A model generated the notes under the pieces. The model was not told the DNA's origin. It searched no databases and worked only from the letters and a program-made list of their open reading frames with translations. Positions 20,197-28,672 of a stretch of 64,000 nt of DNA are shown one piece after another; position 1 is the first letter of the stretch; the number at the start of each line of letters is the position of its first letter. The translations under genes and the position numbers were made by a program. Origin of the DNA: Neorhizobium alkalisoli (GTDB lineage Bacteria > Pseudomonadota > Alphaproteobacteria > Rhizobiales > Rhizobiaceae); contig NZ_VIWP01000001.1 in NCBI RefSeq assembly GCF_007829835.1, positions 558,001-622,000 of the forward strand, given 5' to 3'.

Positions 20197-21237
20197 TCAG
20201 AAGCTCGTGATGACAGCGATACCGGGCGTCTCGGCTCTGTCCATCGTCATCAGTTCGGGAATGGCATCGGCCAAGCCTATCCGCTTGGAAATCAGCTGTT
20301 GTGGCGTCATCTTGCCCGAGGTGATCATCGTCAGCATGGCATCATAACGCCAGGCCTGCATGCCGTGGCTGCCATAGATTTCCAGTTCGTGGCCGATGAC
20401 CTGCGCCATCGGGATCTGCGGTGTCGAATGCTCTCCCAGCATCAGGCCGACCTGCACATGCCGGCCGCGGCGGCGGAGATTTTTGATCGAGTTGAAGCAG
20501 GTCGTCGGATGCCCGAGCGCATCGATGGACACATGCGCGCCGCCCTTGGTGATTTCGCGCACGGCGTCCACGACATCCGGCACTGTGCCGGCATTGATGG
20601 TCGCAACCGCACCGCATTGGCGGGCGAGCGCCAGCTTGTCCTCGGTCAGATCGATGCCGATGACATTGGCGCCGAGTGCGGTCGCGATCATGATGGCCGA
20701 CAGGCCGACCCCGCCGCAACCATGCACGGCAACCCAGTCACCCGGGCCGGTGCGGGCCTGATCGGCAACAGCGCGGAAGGAGGTGGCGAAGCGGCAGCCG
20801 AGGCTTGCGGCGGTCGCGTCGCCGATCTCTTCCGGCAGGGTAACGAGATTGGTATCGGCGTAATCGATCGCCACATATTCGGCGAAGGATCCCCAGTGGG
20901 TGAAACCGGGCTGGAACTGGCTTGGGCAGACCTGCTGGTTGCCGGAATGGCATTCGGAGCAATGGCCGCAGCCGGAAACGAAAGGCACGGTGACACGATC
21001 GCCGACCTTGAAGCGCATCACGCCCTTGCCTGTCGCCACGACCTTGCCGGCGAGCTCATGGCCAGGCACGTGCGGCAGCTGGATATCCGGATCATGGCCT
21101 TTCCAGCCATGCCAGTCGCTGCGGCAAAGGCCCGTTGCGCCGACCTTGATGACCACACCGCCGAAGGTCGGCTCGGGATCGGGAAGCGTCCTGATTTCCG
21201 GCGTCTGTTCGAACGCTTCGTAATACATGGCCTTCAT
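20197..21237 (-). CDS. Zinc-dependent alcohol dehydrogenase
   Basis: Medium-chain dehydrogenase of 346 residues. The catalytic zinc residues lie in [14 protein letters not shown] and [10 protein letters not shown]; the structural zinc lobe is [15 protein letters not shown]. The coenzyme loop is [15 protein letters not shown]. The AAGGGA ribosome-binding site lies at the proper distance. It is third in line behind the DUF917 and HyuA genes but separated from HyuA by a complete intrinsic terminator, so expression with the operon would need read-through or antitermination. The substrate is probably an alcohol or aldehyde derived from the same catabolic route. Confidence 0.9.
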   Translation of the reverse strand: MKAMYYEAFEQTPEIRTLPDPEPTFGGVVIKVGATGLCRSDWHGWKGHDPDIQLPHVPGHELAGKVVATGKGVMRFKVGDRVTVPFVSGCGHCSECHSGNQQVCPSQFQPGFTHWGSFAEYVAIDYADTNLVTLPEEIGDATAASLGCRFATSFRAVADQARTGPGDWVAVHGCGGVGLSAIMIATALGANVIGIDLTEDKLALARQCGAVATINAGTVPDVVDAVREITKGGAHVSIDALGHPTTCFNSIKNLRRRGRHVQVGLMLGEHSTPQIPMAQVIGHELEIYGSHGMQAWRYDAMLTMITSGKMTPQQLISKRIGLADAIPELMTMDRAETPGIAVITSF

Positions 21238-21256
21238 GACGCATCCCTTTGAATTC

Positions 21257-21294
21257 GAATAAAAACATCCCTGACCGGTTCAGGATCAGGGATG
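21257..21294 (-). terminator. Intrinsic terminator or attenuator between HyuA and alcohol dehydrogenase
   Basis: On the minus strand a 9-base perfect stem CATCCCTGA/TCAGGGATG (21286-21294 with 21266-21274) and an 11-base loop are followed at once by TTTTTATT (21265-21258). It starts 35 bases after the HyuA stop, and its T-tract ends about 20 bases before the next gene, leaving no room for a separate promoter between them. Confidence 0.8.
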
Positions 21295-21329
21295 CTTGGT
21301 TTCCAGATATCTATCGCAGTTTCGAGCGT

Positions 21330-22892
21330 TTACGAAGCCTGCTTCTGCTCGCTCTTCATGAAGGCGATATCGCCGACGACGCGCACGCGCACGCGGCGGG
21401 CATCGCCCGGCAGGTAGGCGATCGGAATGTCTTCCGTATCGAGCGTGACGATCGACTTCGGATCGGCACCGGATTCGATCGCCCGTTCGCGGGCAATCCG
21501 GTCCGCCTCGGCAATCGCCTTGTCGCGCGACATGTCGGAGAAGACCTGGTCGACTTCGCCGGAAACCTGCGCCATGGCAGCACCGAGCGCATTGGCGACA
21601 CCGGCATGCTCGACGCGCAGCACTTCGCTGGCGCCCTTCAGCTTCTCAGGGATCAGGAAGGCACCACCGCCGACGGCGATCAGGCTGACGCCTTCTGCCG
21701 AGGTCTTCATCCGGTCTACACCGTCTTCCACCATGGCTTCGATACGCTTCAGGAGGTCGGCAACCATCGCCTTGTCGAGATGTTTCACGCGATCACGGTC
21801 GCCAATTTCGACGAGGCCGGCTGCGACAGCAACGTCGGTCGTGGTCAGCGTATCGCCGCCAAAGACGAGCGCCTTTTCGGTGATGCGGTAACCGACCGAA
21901 CGCGGGCCGATCTTGCGGGTTTCCGGATCGATGATCGTGCCGCCGCCGAGAGCCATCGGCAGAAGATCGGGCATGCGGAACAGGGTGCGCACACCGCCGA
22001 CTTCGACGACATTGTTGGCCTCCCGCGGAAAACCGCCGACGAGGCAGCCGATATCGGAGGTCGTGCCGCCGACATCGATGACCATGGCCTCTTTCAGGCC
22101 GGTCAGGAAGGCTGCGCCGCGCATGGAATTGGTCGGGCCGGAGGCAAAGCTGTAGACCGGGTTGGCCGCAGCGACATCCGCCAGAACCACAGTGCCGTCG
22201 TTCTGCGTCAGGTAGAAGGGCGCATTAACGCCTGCCGTTACCAGAGCATCCTTGAAGGCATCGATCGTCTTGCGGCCGAGGCCCTGAAGTGCGGCGTTCA
22301 GAAGCGTGACGTTTTCGCGTTCCAAAAGGCCGATACGGCCAAGCGTATGGGAGAGCGTGATACGTGCATCCGGAATGATCGAACGGACGATCTCGGCAGC
22401 TTCTAGTTCGCATTCCGCCGTCAGCGGCGAAAAGAGCGCGGTGATGCCGACGGAGGTGATGCCCGCGTCGCGGATCTTCATCGCGGCGTCGCGGATCTCG
22501 TCGCGAGCGAGTGGTACCAGCGGACGACCGTCATATTCATGGCCGCCATGGACCATGAAGGAAAGCGGATCGACGCTGTCGCGCAAGTCATCCGGCCAGT
22601 CGATCATCGGCGGCAGCGAGGCGCCGGCCGGCATGGCGATACGGATCGCGGCGATACGTTCCAGGCGGGCACGCTCGACAACGGCATTGGTGAAATGCGT
22701 CGTGCCGATCATCACGGCGTCGATCGGCGAAGCGCCCGGCGCCTGCGAGGCAACGACATGGCCGATGGCGTTGACGACGCCCTGCATCACATCCGCGGTG
22801 GTGGGAAACTTGATGGCCGAGACGACTTTCTCGCCATCGATGAGAACGGCATCCGTGTTGGTGCCGCCGACGTCAATTCCGATCCGCTTCAT
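21330..22892 (-). CDS. Hydantoinase/oxoprolinase family protein, HyuA-like
   Basis: A 520-residue protein with the two ATP-grasping, actin-like motifs of this family: IGIDVGGTNTDAVLIDG at the N-terminus and MVIDVGGTTSDIG in the middle, then MALGGGTI and ISLIAVGGGAFL-like glycine loops. Family members couple ATP hydrolysis to opening of hydantoin- or oxoproline-type cyclic amides, usually with a second subunit. Here the partner is the DUF917 protein, whose stop codon overlaps this start by four bases. At 520 residues it is shorter than HyuA proteins that carry the full C-terminal domain. The exact substrate is unknown. Confidence 0.88.
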   Translation of the reverse strand: MKRIGIDVGGTNTDAVLIDGEKVVSAIKFPTTADVMQGVVNAIGHVVASQAPGASPIDAVMIGTTHFTNAVVERARLERIAAIRIAMPAGASLPPMIDWPDDLRDSVDPLSFMVHGGHEYDGRPLVPLARDEIRDAAMKIRDAGITSVGITALFSPLTAECELEAAEIVRSIIPDARITLSHTLGRIGLLERENVTLLNAALQGLGRKTIDAFKDALVTAGVNAPFYLTQNDGTVVLADVAAANPVYSFASGPTNSMRGAAFLTGLKEAMVIDVGGTTSDIGCLVGGFPREANNVVEVGGVRTLFRMPDLLPMALGGGTIIDPETRKIGPRSVGYRITEKALVFGGDTLTTTDVAVAAGLVEIGDRDRVKHLDKAMVADLLKRIEAMVEDGVDRMKTSAEGVSLIAVGGGAFLIPEKLKGASEVLRVEHAGVANALGAAMAQVSGEVDQVFSDMSRDKAIAEADRIARERAIESGADPKSIVTLDTEDIPIAYLPGDARRVRVRVVGDIAFMKSEQKQAS

Positions 22893-23968
22893 GCTGCAAA
22901 CACCGATTTGAAATCCAGATCATATCCGAAGGCGCGTGGGCCGACATGTTCGAGGCCCTTGGGGCTGGTCAGCACTGCCGGCGCCGGCAGGGCGACGACC
23001 GTGACGCGCTGGCCGTAACGCACCGTTTCCGTGCCGATCGCTTCACCCGACACGGTGTCGAGCAGGCAGATCAGGTCAGGGGTCATGGCGATCGGCTGGC
23101 CGTCGCGGAAGGCGACCGCCCATTCGTTCTGGAAGGCGAGTTCAACCTTGGCGCCGCGATCTGCATCAAGGCCGTCGATCATCGCCGCACCGCGCAAAAA
23201 GCCGCCGGTCGTGGTGCGATCCACATCGGCAACCTTGCCCTTGAACAGGATTTTTCCGCCTTCATGCGCCAGAACGGCTTCGATCGGGTCGGTATGGGCG
23301 GCGCGGGCTTCAAGCACGGCACGGCCGAGGCTGACGGCCTTGGTCACGGTATGGAGCACGCCCCATTCCTTGACTTCCTTGCCGGTGCGCGGTGCCTTGC
23401 AGGTGGCAGACGTGGAGCCGACTTCGGTGCAGATCTTGCGCGAGATACGCTCCATCCACTTCCACGAAGCGGCCTTGGCGACGATCGCCTCGTTGTCGCG
23501 GCAATCGACCAGCGTCAGCGGGTACATCGGCAGGTCGCCGATGGCAAAGCTCGTCATCTGCGCTTCGGGATAGGCGCGGCCCATCGCGTCGGCATCGACG
23601 ACCGGAATATCCAGCATGGCGGCTGCGAGGAAAGGCGAAAGCGCATTGCCGCCGCCGATCTCGACGCTCATCACGGCGCGGAACTTGCGGCCGGTATATT
23701 CTTCCATCAGCTGCATGGCGCGGGCGAGATGGGCCGGATCGACCAGACGTTCCTGGCCGACCAGCGGCGCACCCATCTTCGACACGACTGCAACGGCATC
23801 GCCGTCATCGAGCGCGTTCGGATCGATAAGCTTGACGCGCTTACCGTCCTTGTAGAGTTTTTTCAGGTTGAGCTGCGCCAGATAAGGGCTGCCACCACCG
23901 CCGGTCCCGAGAATCCAGGCACCAACGGCAAGCGGATCAATCTCGCTTGCTTCGAAATCACGGATCAT
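22889..23968 (-). CDS. DUF917 family protein, predicted partner of HyuA
   Basis: A 359-residue protein that matches DUF917 (also called S-methyl thiohydantoin desulfurase domain), recognisable by IDPLAVGAWILGTGGGGSP at the N-terminus and VEIGGGNALSPFLAAAML in the middle. These proteins occur next to HyuA-like genes and are thought to act on hydantoin-like rings; the chemistry is poorly known. The ATG has GGAGG six bases upstream. The gene is first in the leftward operon and lies 52 bases downstream of a palindrome that also precedes the AroM gene to the right. Confidence 0.87.
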   Translation of the reverse strand: MIRDFEASEIDPLAVGAWILGTGGGGSPYLAQLNLKKLYKDGKRVKLIDPNALDDGDAVAVVSKMGAPLVGQERLVDPAHLARAMQLMEEYTGRKFRAVMSVEIGGGNALSPFLAAAMLDIPVVDADAMGRAYPEAQMTSFAIGDLPMYPLTLVDCRDNEAIVAKAASWKWMERISRKICTEVGSTSATCKAPRTGKEVKEWGVLHTVTKAVSLGRAVLEARAAHTDPIEAVLAHEGGKILFKGKVADVDRTTTGGFLRGAAMIDGLDADRGAKVELAFQNEWAVAFRDGQPIAMTPDLICLLDTVSGEAIGTETVRYGQRVTVVALPAPAVLTSPKGLEHVGPRAFGYDLDFKSVFAA

Positions 23969-24019
23969 GTTTGCCTCCGAATAATGTGCTAGAACCTAGC
24001 CATGAGAGGCGAGCTGTGC

Positions 24020-24040
24020 CTATAGGGGACTGCCCCTAGA
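24020..24040. promoter_or_regulatory. Palindromic operator upstream of the DUF917 operon
   Basis: Perfect palindrome TAGGGG-ACTG-CCCCTA (24023-24038) within a 21-base element. The same element in inverted orientation, differing at three positions, stands before the AroM gene at 25161-25182. It sits between the DUF917 start and the AroM-LuxR gene. Two copies flanking a LuxR-type regulator gene and each preceding a promoter point to a shared operator; the protein that binds is inferred. Confidence 0.7.
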
Positions 24041-24083
24041 ATGAACTTGCCTTTAATTTGTGCGTGCCTAGAACGAACCTGCC
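24035..24083. repeat. Short direct repeat in the DUF917/AroM-LuxR intergenic region
   Basis: CCTAGAATGAACTTGCC (24035-24051) recurs as CCTAGAACGAACCTGCC (24067-24083), 15 of 17 bases alike, 32 bases apart. The first copy overlaps the right edge of the palindrome. It may be a second regulator contact or a small duplication. Confidence 0.5.
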
Positions 24084-24113
24084 GATGCGATCAGAAGGAC
24101 CGTTTCCCTGCCC

Positions 24114-25070
24114 GTGACGAAGAACACACGCACTCCGTCTTCGCCTGTCGCGGACGCGGCGGAACCGCCGCATCGCGTCATGTTTCTGAGCGTCGGCCAG
24201 TCGCCGCGCGCCGACATTATCGACGAGATGCTGGAAAGCCTGGATCTACCGATCGAGGCCCTGGAAATCGGTGCGCTGGATGGGCTTTCCGAGGCGGAAA
24301 TCAATGCGTTCAGGATCCGTCCGGGCGAGACGAGTATCGTCACCCGGCTTGCAGATGGCAGCGATATCGTCGTTTCGAAGCCGCGGATCGCCGAGCGCAT
24401 GGCAAAGATCGCCGCCGCCTTCCAGCCGAACGAGTTCGATCTGGTAGTGATCCTCTCGACCGGCCTGTTTCGCGATTTCGAGAGCACCTGCCCGATGGTC
24501 AACGCCCAGCGGGCGATGGAATCTACCGTCATTTCCCTGGCCGCGCACGGTTCCGCCGTCGGCCTGATCCAGCCGCTGCAGCAGCAGATCGACGAGCTCG
24601 ATATTCCGGCGCTCGCGCCCTATAAGGTGACCGCGAGTTATGCTGCCGATGGCGACAAGAGGCTGCTCGCAAGCGCCCTGTTCGATCTCGCCGATTCGGA
24701 GATCATCGTCCTGAATTCCGTAAGTTTTACCGAGACGGACCGGCAGACAGTTGCCAAGGCGAGCGGCAAACCCGTCGTGCTTGCGAGACGTATCGTCGCC
24801 AGCGCCATTCGCCTGCTTTTGCACGGCACGCATCCGGTCGCCTTGCCCGGCGTACCGCAGGAATTTTCCGAAAAGCTGCAGCGCCTGACGCCGCGCGAAA
24901 GACAGGTCCTGTCTCTGGTTGCCGAAGGCCTGTCGAACAAGGCGATTGCCCGCCAGCTCGATATCAGCCCGAAGACGGTCGAGATCCATCGGTCCAACGT
25001 GATGGCGAAGATGGAGGTGACCTCCTCCAATGCGCTGATCCGGATGGTGGTCGCGGCTGGTCATCCGTAA
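24114..25070 (+). CDS. AroM domain fused to LuxR-type DNA-binding domain: one-component regulator
   Basis: A 318-residue protein in two parts. Residues about 22-240 are an AroM-family domain (MFLSVGQSPRADIIDEM, then VILSTGLFRDFE) clearly related to the stand-alone AroM next door. Residues about 258-318 are a LuxR/FixJ helix-turn-helix (LTPRERQVLSLVAEGLSNKA, then ISPKTVEIHRSNVMAKM). The natural reading is that the AroM domain binds the pathway compound and the HTH binds the TAGGGG-N4-CCCTA palindromes on both sides of the gene. The annotated start is GTG at 24114; an internal ATG at 24180 would remove only an unconserved leader. There is no receiver domain or membrane segment. Confidence 0.85.
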   Translation: MTKNTRTPSSPVADAAEPPHRVMFLSVGQSPRADIIDEMLESLDLPIEALEIGALDGLSEAEINAFRIRPGETSIVTRLADGSDIVVSKPRIAERMAKIAAAFQPNEFDLVVILSTGLFRDFESTCPMVNAQRAMESTVISLAAHGSAVGLIQPLQQQIDELDIPALAPYKVTASYAADGDKRLLASALFDLADSEIIVLNSVSFTETDRQTVAKASGKPVVLARRIVASAIRLLLHGTHPVALPGVPQEFSEKLQRLTPRERQVLSLVAEGLSNKAIARQLDISPKTVEIHRSNVMAKMEVTSSNALIRMVVAAGHP

Positions 25071-25081
25071 CGAAAATAATC

Positions 25082-25120
25082 GCATTTGCGCAAGAAAATT
25101 GCGTAAAAAACGCAAAATGC
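25082..25120 (+). terminator. Hairpin after the AroM-LuxR gene
   Basis: Outer arms GCATTTGCG (25082-25090) and CGCAAAATGC (25111-25120) pair with one bulge; an alternative inner stem is TTGCGT-AAAAA-ACGCAA (25099-25115). It starts 11 bases after the regulator stop. There is no proper T-tract afterwards, so it may be a weak terminator or a stabilising hairpin. Confidence 0.5.
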
Positions 25121-25160
25121 CTCAAAAACGATCACCAAAGACATGACGGAATTGTGTCGC

Positions 25161-25182
25161 TCTAGGGGCATTACCCTATAGA
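25161..25182. promoter_or_regulatory. Palindromic operator upstream of the AroM/ABC transporter operon
   Basis: TAGGGG-CATT-ACCCTA (25163-25178) inside a 22-base element; its reverse complement matches the element at 24020-24040 except at three central positions. It lies 43 bases upstream of the AroM start, a position suited to activation or repression of a promoter overlapping TATAGA at 25177-25182. Confidence 0.7.
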
Positions 25183-25225
25183 GAAGCTGCGTATTCGAGC
25201 GTTAGGCTCCCTGCCAACACGATAA

Positions 25226-25927
25226 ATGCAGGGAATGAACGAGAGCATGCCTTCCACATCCAAGATTGCATTCGTCACCATCGGCCAGACGCCCCGCGTC
25301 GATCTGGTTCCTGAAATGATGGCCGAGATCACCGTCGGCCTGCCGGAAGGCCGCATCGTGCATCAGGAATTCGGTGTTCTGGATGGGATGAGCCCTGCGG
25401 AACTCGATGCGATGCGGGCGAAGGATGGCGAACATTCCTTTGCGACCCGTCTTGCCAGCGGCGAGGAGATCGTCTCCTCCAAGGCCCTGACGGAAGAAAA
25501 ATTGAATGTCCTGCTGCAGAAGATCGACGGCGAAGGATTCGATATCATCGTCCTGCTCTGCACCGGCACGCGGATCGATCCGCTGAAGAACACGCTCGTC
25601 GTCGAAGCCCAGCGCATCGTCGATTCGACCGTCGAGGCGCTCGCCGCATCGGCGCGCAAGCTCGGCGTCATAGTGCCGCTGGAACGCCAGATCAGGGATT
25701 TCGAAGAGCGCCATATCCTGCCGGGCAATCCGAGCCTCGTTTCCGCCTCGCCTTACGCCGGCGACGACATGGGCGAGCGCGCGAAACTGCTCGAGGGCTG
25801 CGATCTCATCGTCATGCACTGCATGGGTTATTCGGCCGACATGCACGAAACCGTCCGCAATGCGATCGATGCGCCTGTGCTCCTGTCGCGCCGCCTCGTT
25901 GCAGGCGTCGTGCGGCAGATGCTCTGA
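25226..25927 (+). CDS. AroM family protein
   Basis: A 233-residue AroM-family protein (IAFVTIGQTPRVDLVPEMM at the N-terminus; FDIIVLLCTGTRIDP in the middle; LIVMHCMGYS near the end). The family has an Asp/Glu/hydantoin racemase-like look, with Cys residues in the two halves (LLCTG and HCMGY) where racemases carry their catalytic pair, and its function is not established. Together with HyuA and the DUF917 protein this would suit a racemase or lyase of a hydantoin-like compound. Starts at 25226, 25235 or 25247 are all possible; the second has GGGA before it. It heads the transporter operon to the right. Confidence 0.82.
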   Translation: MQGMNESMPSTSKIAFVTIGQTPRVDLVPEMMAEITVGLPEGRIVHQEFGVLDGMSPAELDAMRAKDGEHSFATRLASGEEIVSSKALTEEKLNVLLQKIDGEGFDIIVLLCTGTRIDPLKNTLVVEAQRIVDSTVEALAASARKLGVIVPLERQIRDFEERHILPGNPSLVSASPYAGDDMGERAKLLEGCDLIVMHCMGYSADMHETVRNAIDAPVLLSRRLVAGVVRQML

Positions 25928-25975
25928 CCCGAAATTCAATCTCACCGGAAGCCGTTTAATAAGAGAGGGAACTAC

Positions 25976-27568
25976 ATGCTCGGCAAGATCTTCAGAAATA
26001 TCGCGATCGCGGGGCTTCTCGCCTCGTCGGTTCTCGCGACCCCGGCTGGCGCTTTCGAGCGTACCGACAAGGGCAATGTCATCGTGTTCGGCGGTCGCCA
26101 GGCGATCCCGGTTCTCGATCCGCATATCCGCTACGACTGGTCGACCCGCATGCTGCAGCAGGCGGTCTATGACGGCCTCGTCAAGTACGAAGGCGACCCG
26201 GCCGAGATCAAGCCGTGGCTCGCCGAAAAGTGGGAAACCAGCGCCGATGGCAAGACCTGGACCTTCCATCTCGTCAAGAACGCAAAGTTTCATAATGGCG
26301 ACCCGGTCACCGCTGAGGCTGTCCGTTACTCCTTCGAGCGCGGCCTGAAGCTCAACAAGGGCGTCGCCTGGATGCTCAAGGACTTTCTGGCGCCGGAAGG
26401 CATCAGCGTCGTCGACGACTATACCGTCAAGTTCGACCTGAAGGCACCTTACACGCCCTTCCTGTCCTTCCTGCCCTGGTGGTACATCGTCAACCCGGCC
26501 CAGGTGAAGGCGAACGAAGTCGACAACGACTATGGCCAGAAGTGGCTGACCGACCATGAAGCAGGCTCCGGCCCGTTCAAGCTCGGCCGCTGGGAACCGA
26601 ACGTTCTGTATGAAGCCGAAGCCGTGACCGACTACTGGAAGGGCTGGCCGCAGGGTGACAAGAACCGCCCGGCCGGCGTGATCTACAAGATCATCCGCGA
26701 GCCTGCCGCCCAGAAGGCTGCCCTGCAGCGCGGCGAGGCCGATATCGTCGAAGGCCTGACGCCGGACGACTATGTCCAGATCGCGCGTGCCAAGGGCATT
26801 GCGATCGAAGATCACAAGGGCATGACCACGTTCGGCATCAAGTTCAACACCCAGCAGGGCCCGACCGCCGACATCAACCTGCGCAAGGCGATCGCCTATG
26901 CCATGGACTATGATGCGCTGATCCAGGTCTATAACGGTGCTGCCTCGCTTGAAACGAGCCCGATCCCGGATGCGATGAAGGGCCATATCGACGTGCCCGG
27001 CATTCCGCGCAAGGATCTTGCAAAGGCCAAGGAATATCTGGCCAAGTCCGGTTACCCGAACGGCGGCATCACCCTGCCTTACGTTCACGTCGCCGGCCTC
27101 GAAGAAGCCCGCCGTATCGGCCTCGTGCTGCTCGACAGCCTGAAGCCGCTCAACATCAATGTCGAGATCAAGCCGGAACAGTGGCCGAACATGGTCGCCA
27201 ACGGCTCCAAGGTCGAGACCTCGCCGGCCATGACCTCGGTCTATACGACCCCGGTCTCGACCGATCCGGATGCCGTCGCCTACCAGTATCACAAGAACAG
27301 CTGGGGCCAGTATTTCGCGATGATGTTCTACGACAGCCCGAAGGTCACCGAGATGATCGACAAGGCCCGTTCCTCGTCGAACTGGGATGAACGTGCAAAG
27401 CTTTATGCCGACATCCAGACGCAGATCGTCGCCGACCAGCCGGAAGTGTTCGGCATGCTGCAGAACCGCCGTTGGGCACGCCGTGACTACCTGCAGGGCT
27501 TCAACTTCAGCCCCGTTCGTTTCACCGGCGAAGTCGACCTCTACCCGCTCTGGGTAAAGGCTGAATAA
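25976..27568 (+). CDS. ABC transporter substrate-binding protein, family 5
   Basis: Periplasmic binding protein of 530 residues in the peptide/nickel family (DppA/OppA-like). A Sec signal peptide (IAIAGLLASSVLATPAGAFE) is followed by VIVFGGRQAIPVLDPH, the opening strand of the family, and by YDGLVKYEGDPAEIKPWLAEKWE. It delivers its ligand to the permeases encoded next. Preceded by AGAGAGGGAA as a strong ribosome-binding site. The context with AroM, HyuA and DUF917 suggests a cyclic amide, hydantoin or small peptide derivative rather than general peptides. Confidence 0.92.
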   Translation: MLGKIFRNIAIAGLLASSVLATPAGAFERTDKGNVIVFGGRQAIPVLDPHIRYDWSTRMLQQAVYDGLVKYEGDPAEIKPWLAEKWETSADGKTWTFHLVKNAKFHNGDPVTAEAVRYSFERGLKLNKGVAWMLKDFLAPEGISVVDDYTVKFDLKAPYTPFLSFLPWWYIVNPAQVKANEVDNDYGQKWLTDHEAGSGPFKLGRWEPNVLYEAEAVTDYWKGWPQGDKNRPAGVIYKIIREPAAQKAALQRGEADIVEGLTPDDYVQIARAKGIAIEDHKGMTTFGIKFNTQQGPTADINLRKAIAYAMDYDALIQVYNGAASLETSPIPDAMKGHIDVPGIPRKDLAKAKEYLAKSGYPNGGITLPYVHVAGLEEARRIGLVLLDSLKPLNINVEIKPEQWPNMVANGSKVETSPAMTSVYTTPVSTDPDAVAYQYHKNSWGQYFAMMFYDSPKVTEMIDKARSSSNWDERAKLYADIQTQIVADQPEVFGMLQNRRWARRDYLQGFNFSPVRFTGEVDLYPLWVKAE

Positions 27569-27603
27569 AGTCTGGCCCAGTCCCCTCTTTGTGGCCAGAG
27601 TGA

Positions 27604-27640
27604 TGCGCATGGCCCGCCTCCCAACCGCGGGCCATGCGCA
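27604..27640 (+). other. Intercistronic stem-loop between binding protein and permease genes
   Basis: A perfect 14-base stem (27604-27617 with 27627-27640) and a 9-base loop with no T-tract, 36 bases after the binding-protein stop and 25 bases before the permease start. Such hairpins commonly protect the upstream message and let partial termination give more binding protein than permease. Confidence 0.75.
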
Positions 27641-27664
27641 GTTTCAAACGTATAGGAGAAGACG

Positions 27665-28672
27665 ATGCTGACATTCGCCTTCCGCAAGGTGCTGACACTA
27701 ATCGGCACGATGATCGGCATCGCGGCGCTGACCTTTCTCATCACCAATGTCGCACCCGGCGATCCGGCCCGCCTCGTGGCAGGGCCGAATGCCACCGAAG
27801 ATATGGTGGCGACCATCCGCACCGAATATGGTCTCGACAAGTCGCTGCCCGAGCAGTTTTTCGTCTATATGGGCGATCTCGCGCGGGCGGATCTCGGCAC
27901 CTCGATCGTGACGACGCGACCGGTGCTGGAAGAGGTGATGCGTTATGCCCCGGCAACGCTGGAACTGGTCTTCGTCGCCATGTTCCTCGGCATCATCGTC
28001 GGCGTTCCGCTCGGCATGCTTTCGGCCGTCTACAAGGACGGCCCACTCGACCAGATAACCCGTATCTTCTCGATCTCGGGCGTGGCCCTGCCAGCCTTCT
28101 GGTTCGGCATCATCCTGCAGCTGACCTTTTCCGTCGACCTGGAATGGCTGCCGGTTTCGGGCCGCCTGCCGCTCGTCACCCGCCCGCCGGACACCGTCAC
28201 CGGCCTGCTGCTGGTCGACAGTCTGATTTCGGGCCGCTTCTCGACCTTCTGGGTCTCGCTGCAGCATATCATTCTGCCGGCGATCGTGCTTTCCTTCCCC
28301 TGTCTCGCCTCCATCCTGCGCGTCAACCGCGCCGAGATGATCGAGGTGCTGCAGTCGGACTATATCGTCGCGGCGCGCGCGCATGGCATCTCGTCCTTCC
28401 GCATCGTGGCCTGTTATGCGCTGAAGAATGCCATGCTGCCCACGCTTGCGATGATCGGCCTGCGCTTCGGCTGGATGCTCGGCTCGACCGTTCTGGTCGA
28501 GACCGTGTTCGACTGGCCGGGCATCGGGCTTTATGCCGTGTCTTCGGCCCTGTCTTCCGATTTCAAACCCGTGGTGGGCGTGACGCTGATGATCGGTTTC
28601 TTCTTCATCGTCGCCAACACCCTCGTCGATCTTGCCTATGCCTGGATCGACCCGCGTCTCAGGAAAGCGTGA
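27665..28672 (+). CDS. ABC transporter permease, DppB/OppB type
   Basis: A 335-residue inner-membrane permease of the dipeptide ABC family. It shows TM1 (IGTMIGIAALTFLITNVAPG), the motif GDPARLVAGPNA, GDLARADLGTSI, and the ATPase-contacting loop YIVAARAHGISSFRIVACYA. AGGAG lies seven bases before the ATG. Its stop overlaps the next gene start (TGATG), so the two permeases are translationally coupled. Confidence 0.92.
   Translation: MLTFAFRKVLTLIGTMIGIAALTFLITNVAPGDPARLVAGPNATEDMVATIRTEYGLDKSLPEQFFVYMGDLARADLGTSIVTTRPVLEEVMRYAPATLELVFVAMFLGIIVGVPLGMLSAVYKDGPLDQITRIFSISGVALPAFWFGIILQLTFSVDLEWLPVSGRLPLVTRPPDTVTGLLLVDSLISGRFSTFWVSLQHIILPAIVLSFPCLASILRVNRAEMIEVLQSDYIVAARAHGISSFRIVACYALKNAMLPTLAMIGLRFGWMLGSTVLVETVFDWPGIGLYAVSSALSSDFKPVVGVTLMIGFFFIVANTLVDLAYAWIDPRLRKA

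Noticed and set aside
25202..27610. An 802-codon open frame on the minus strand
   Set aside because: It lies antisense to the AroM and binding-protein genes, which have clear family motifs, signal peptide and ribosome-binding sites. GC-rich third positions in this genome open long antisense frames; the translation has no recognisable domain.
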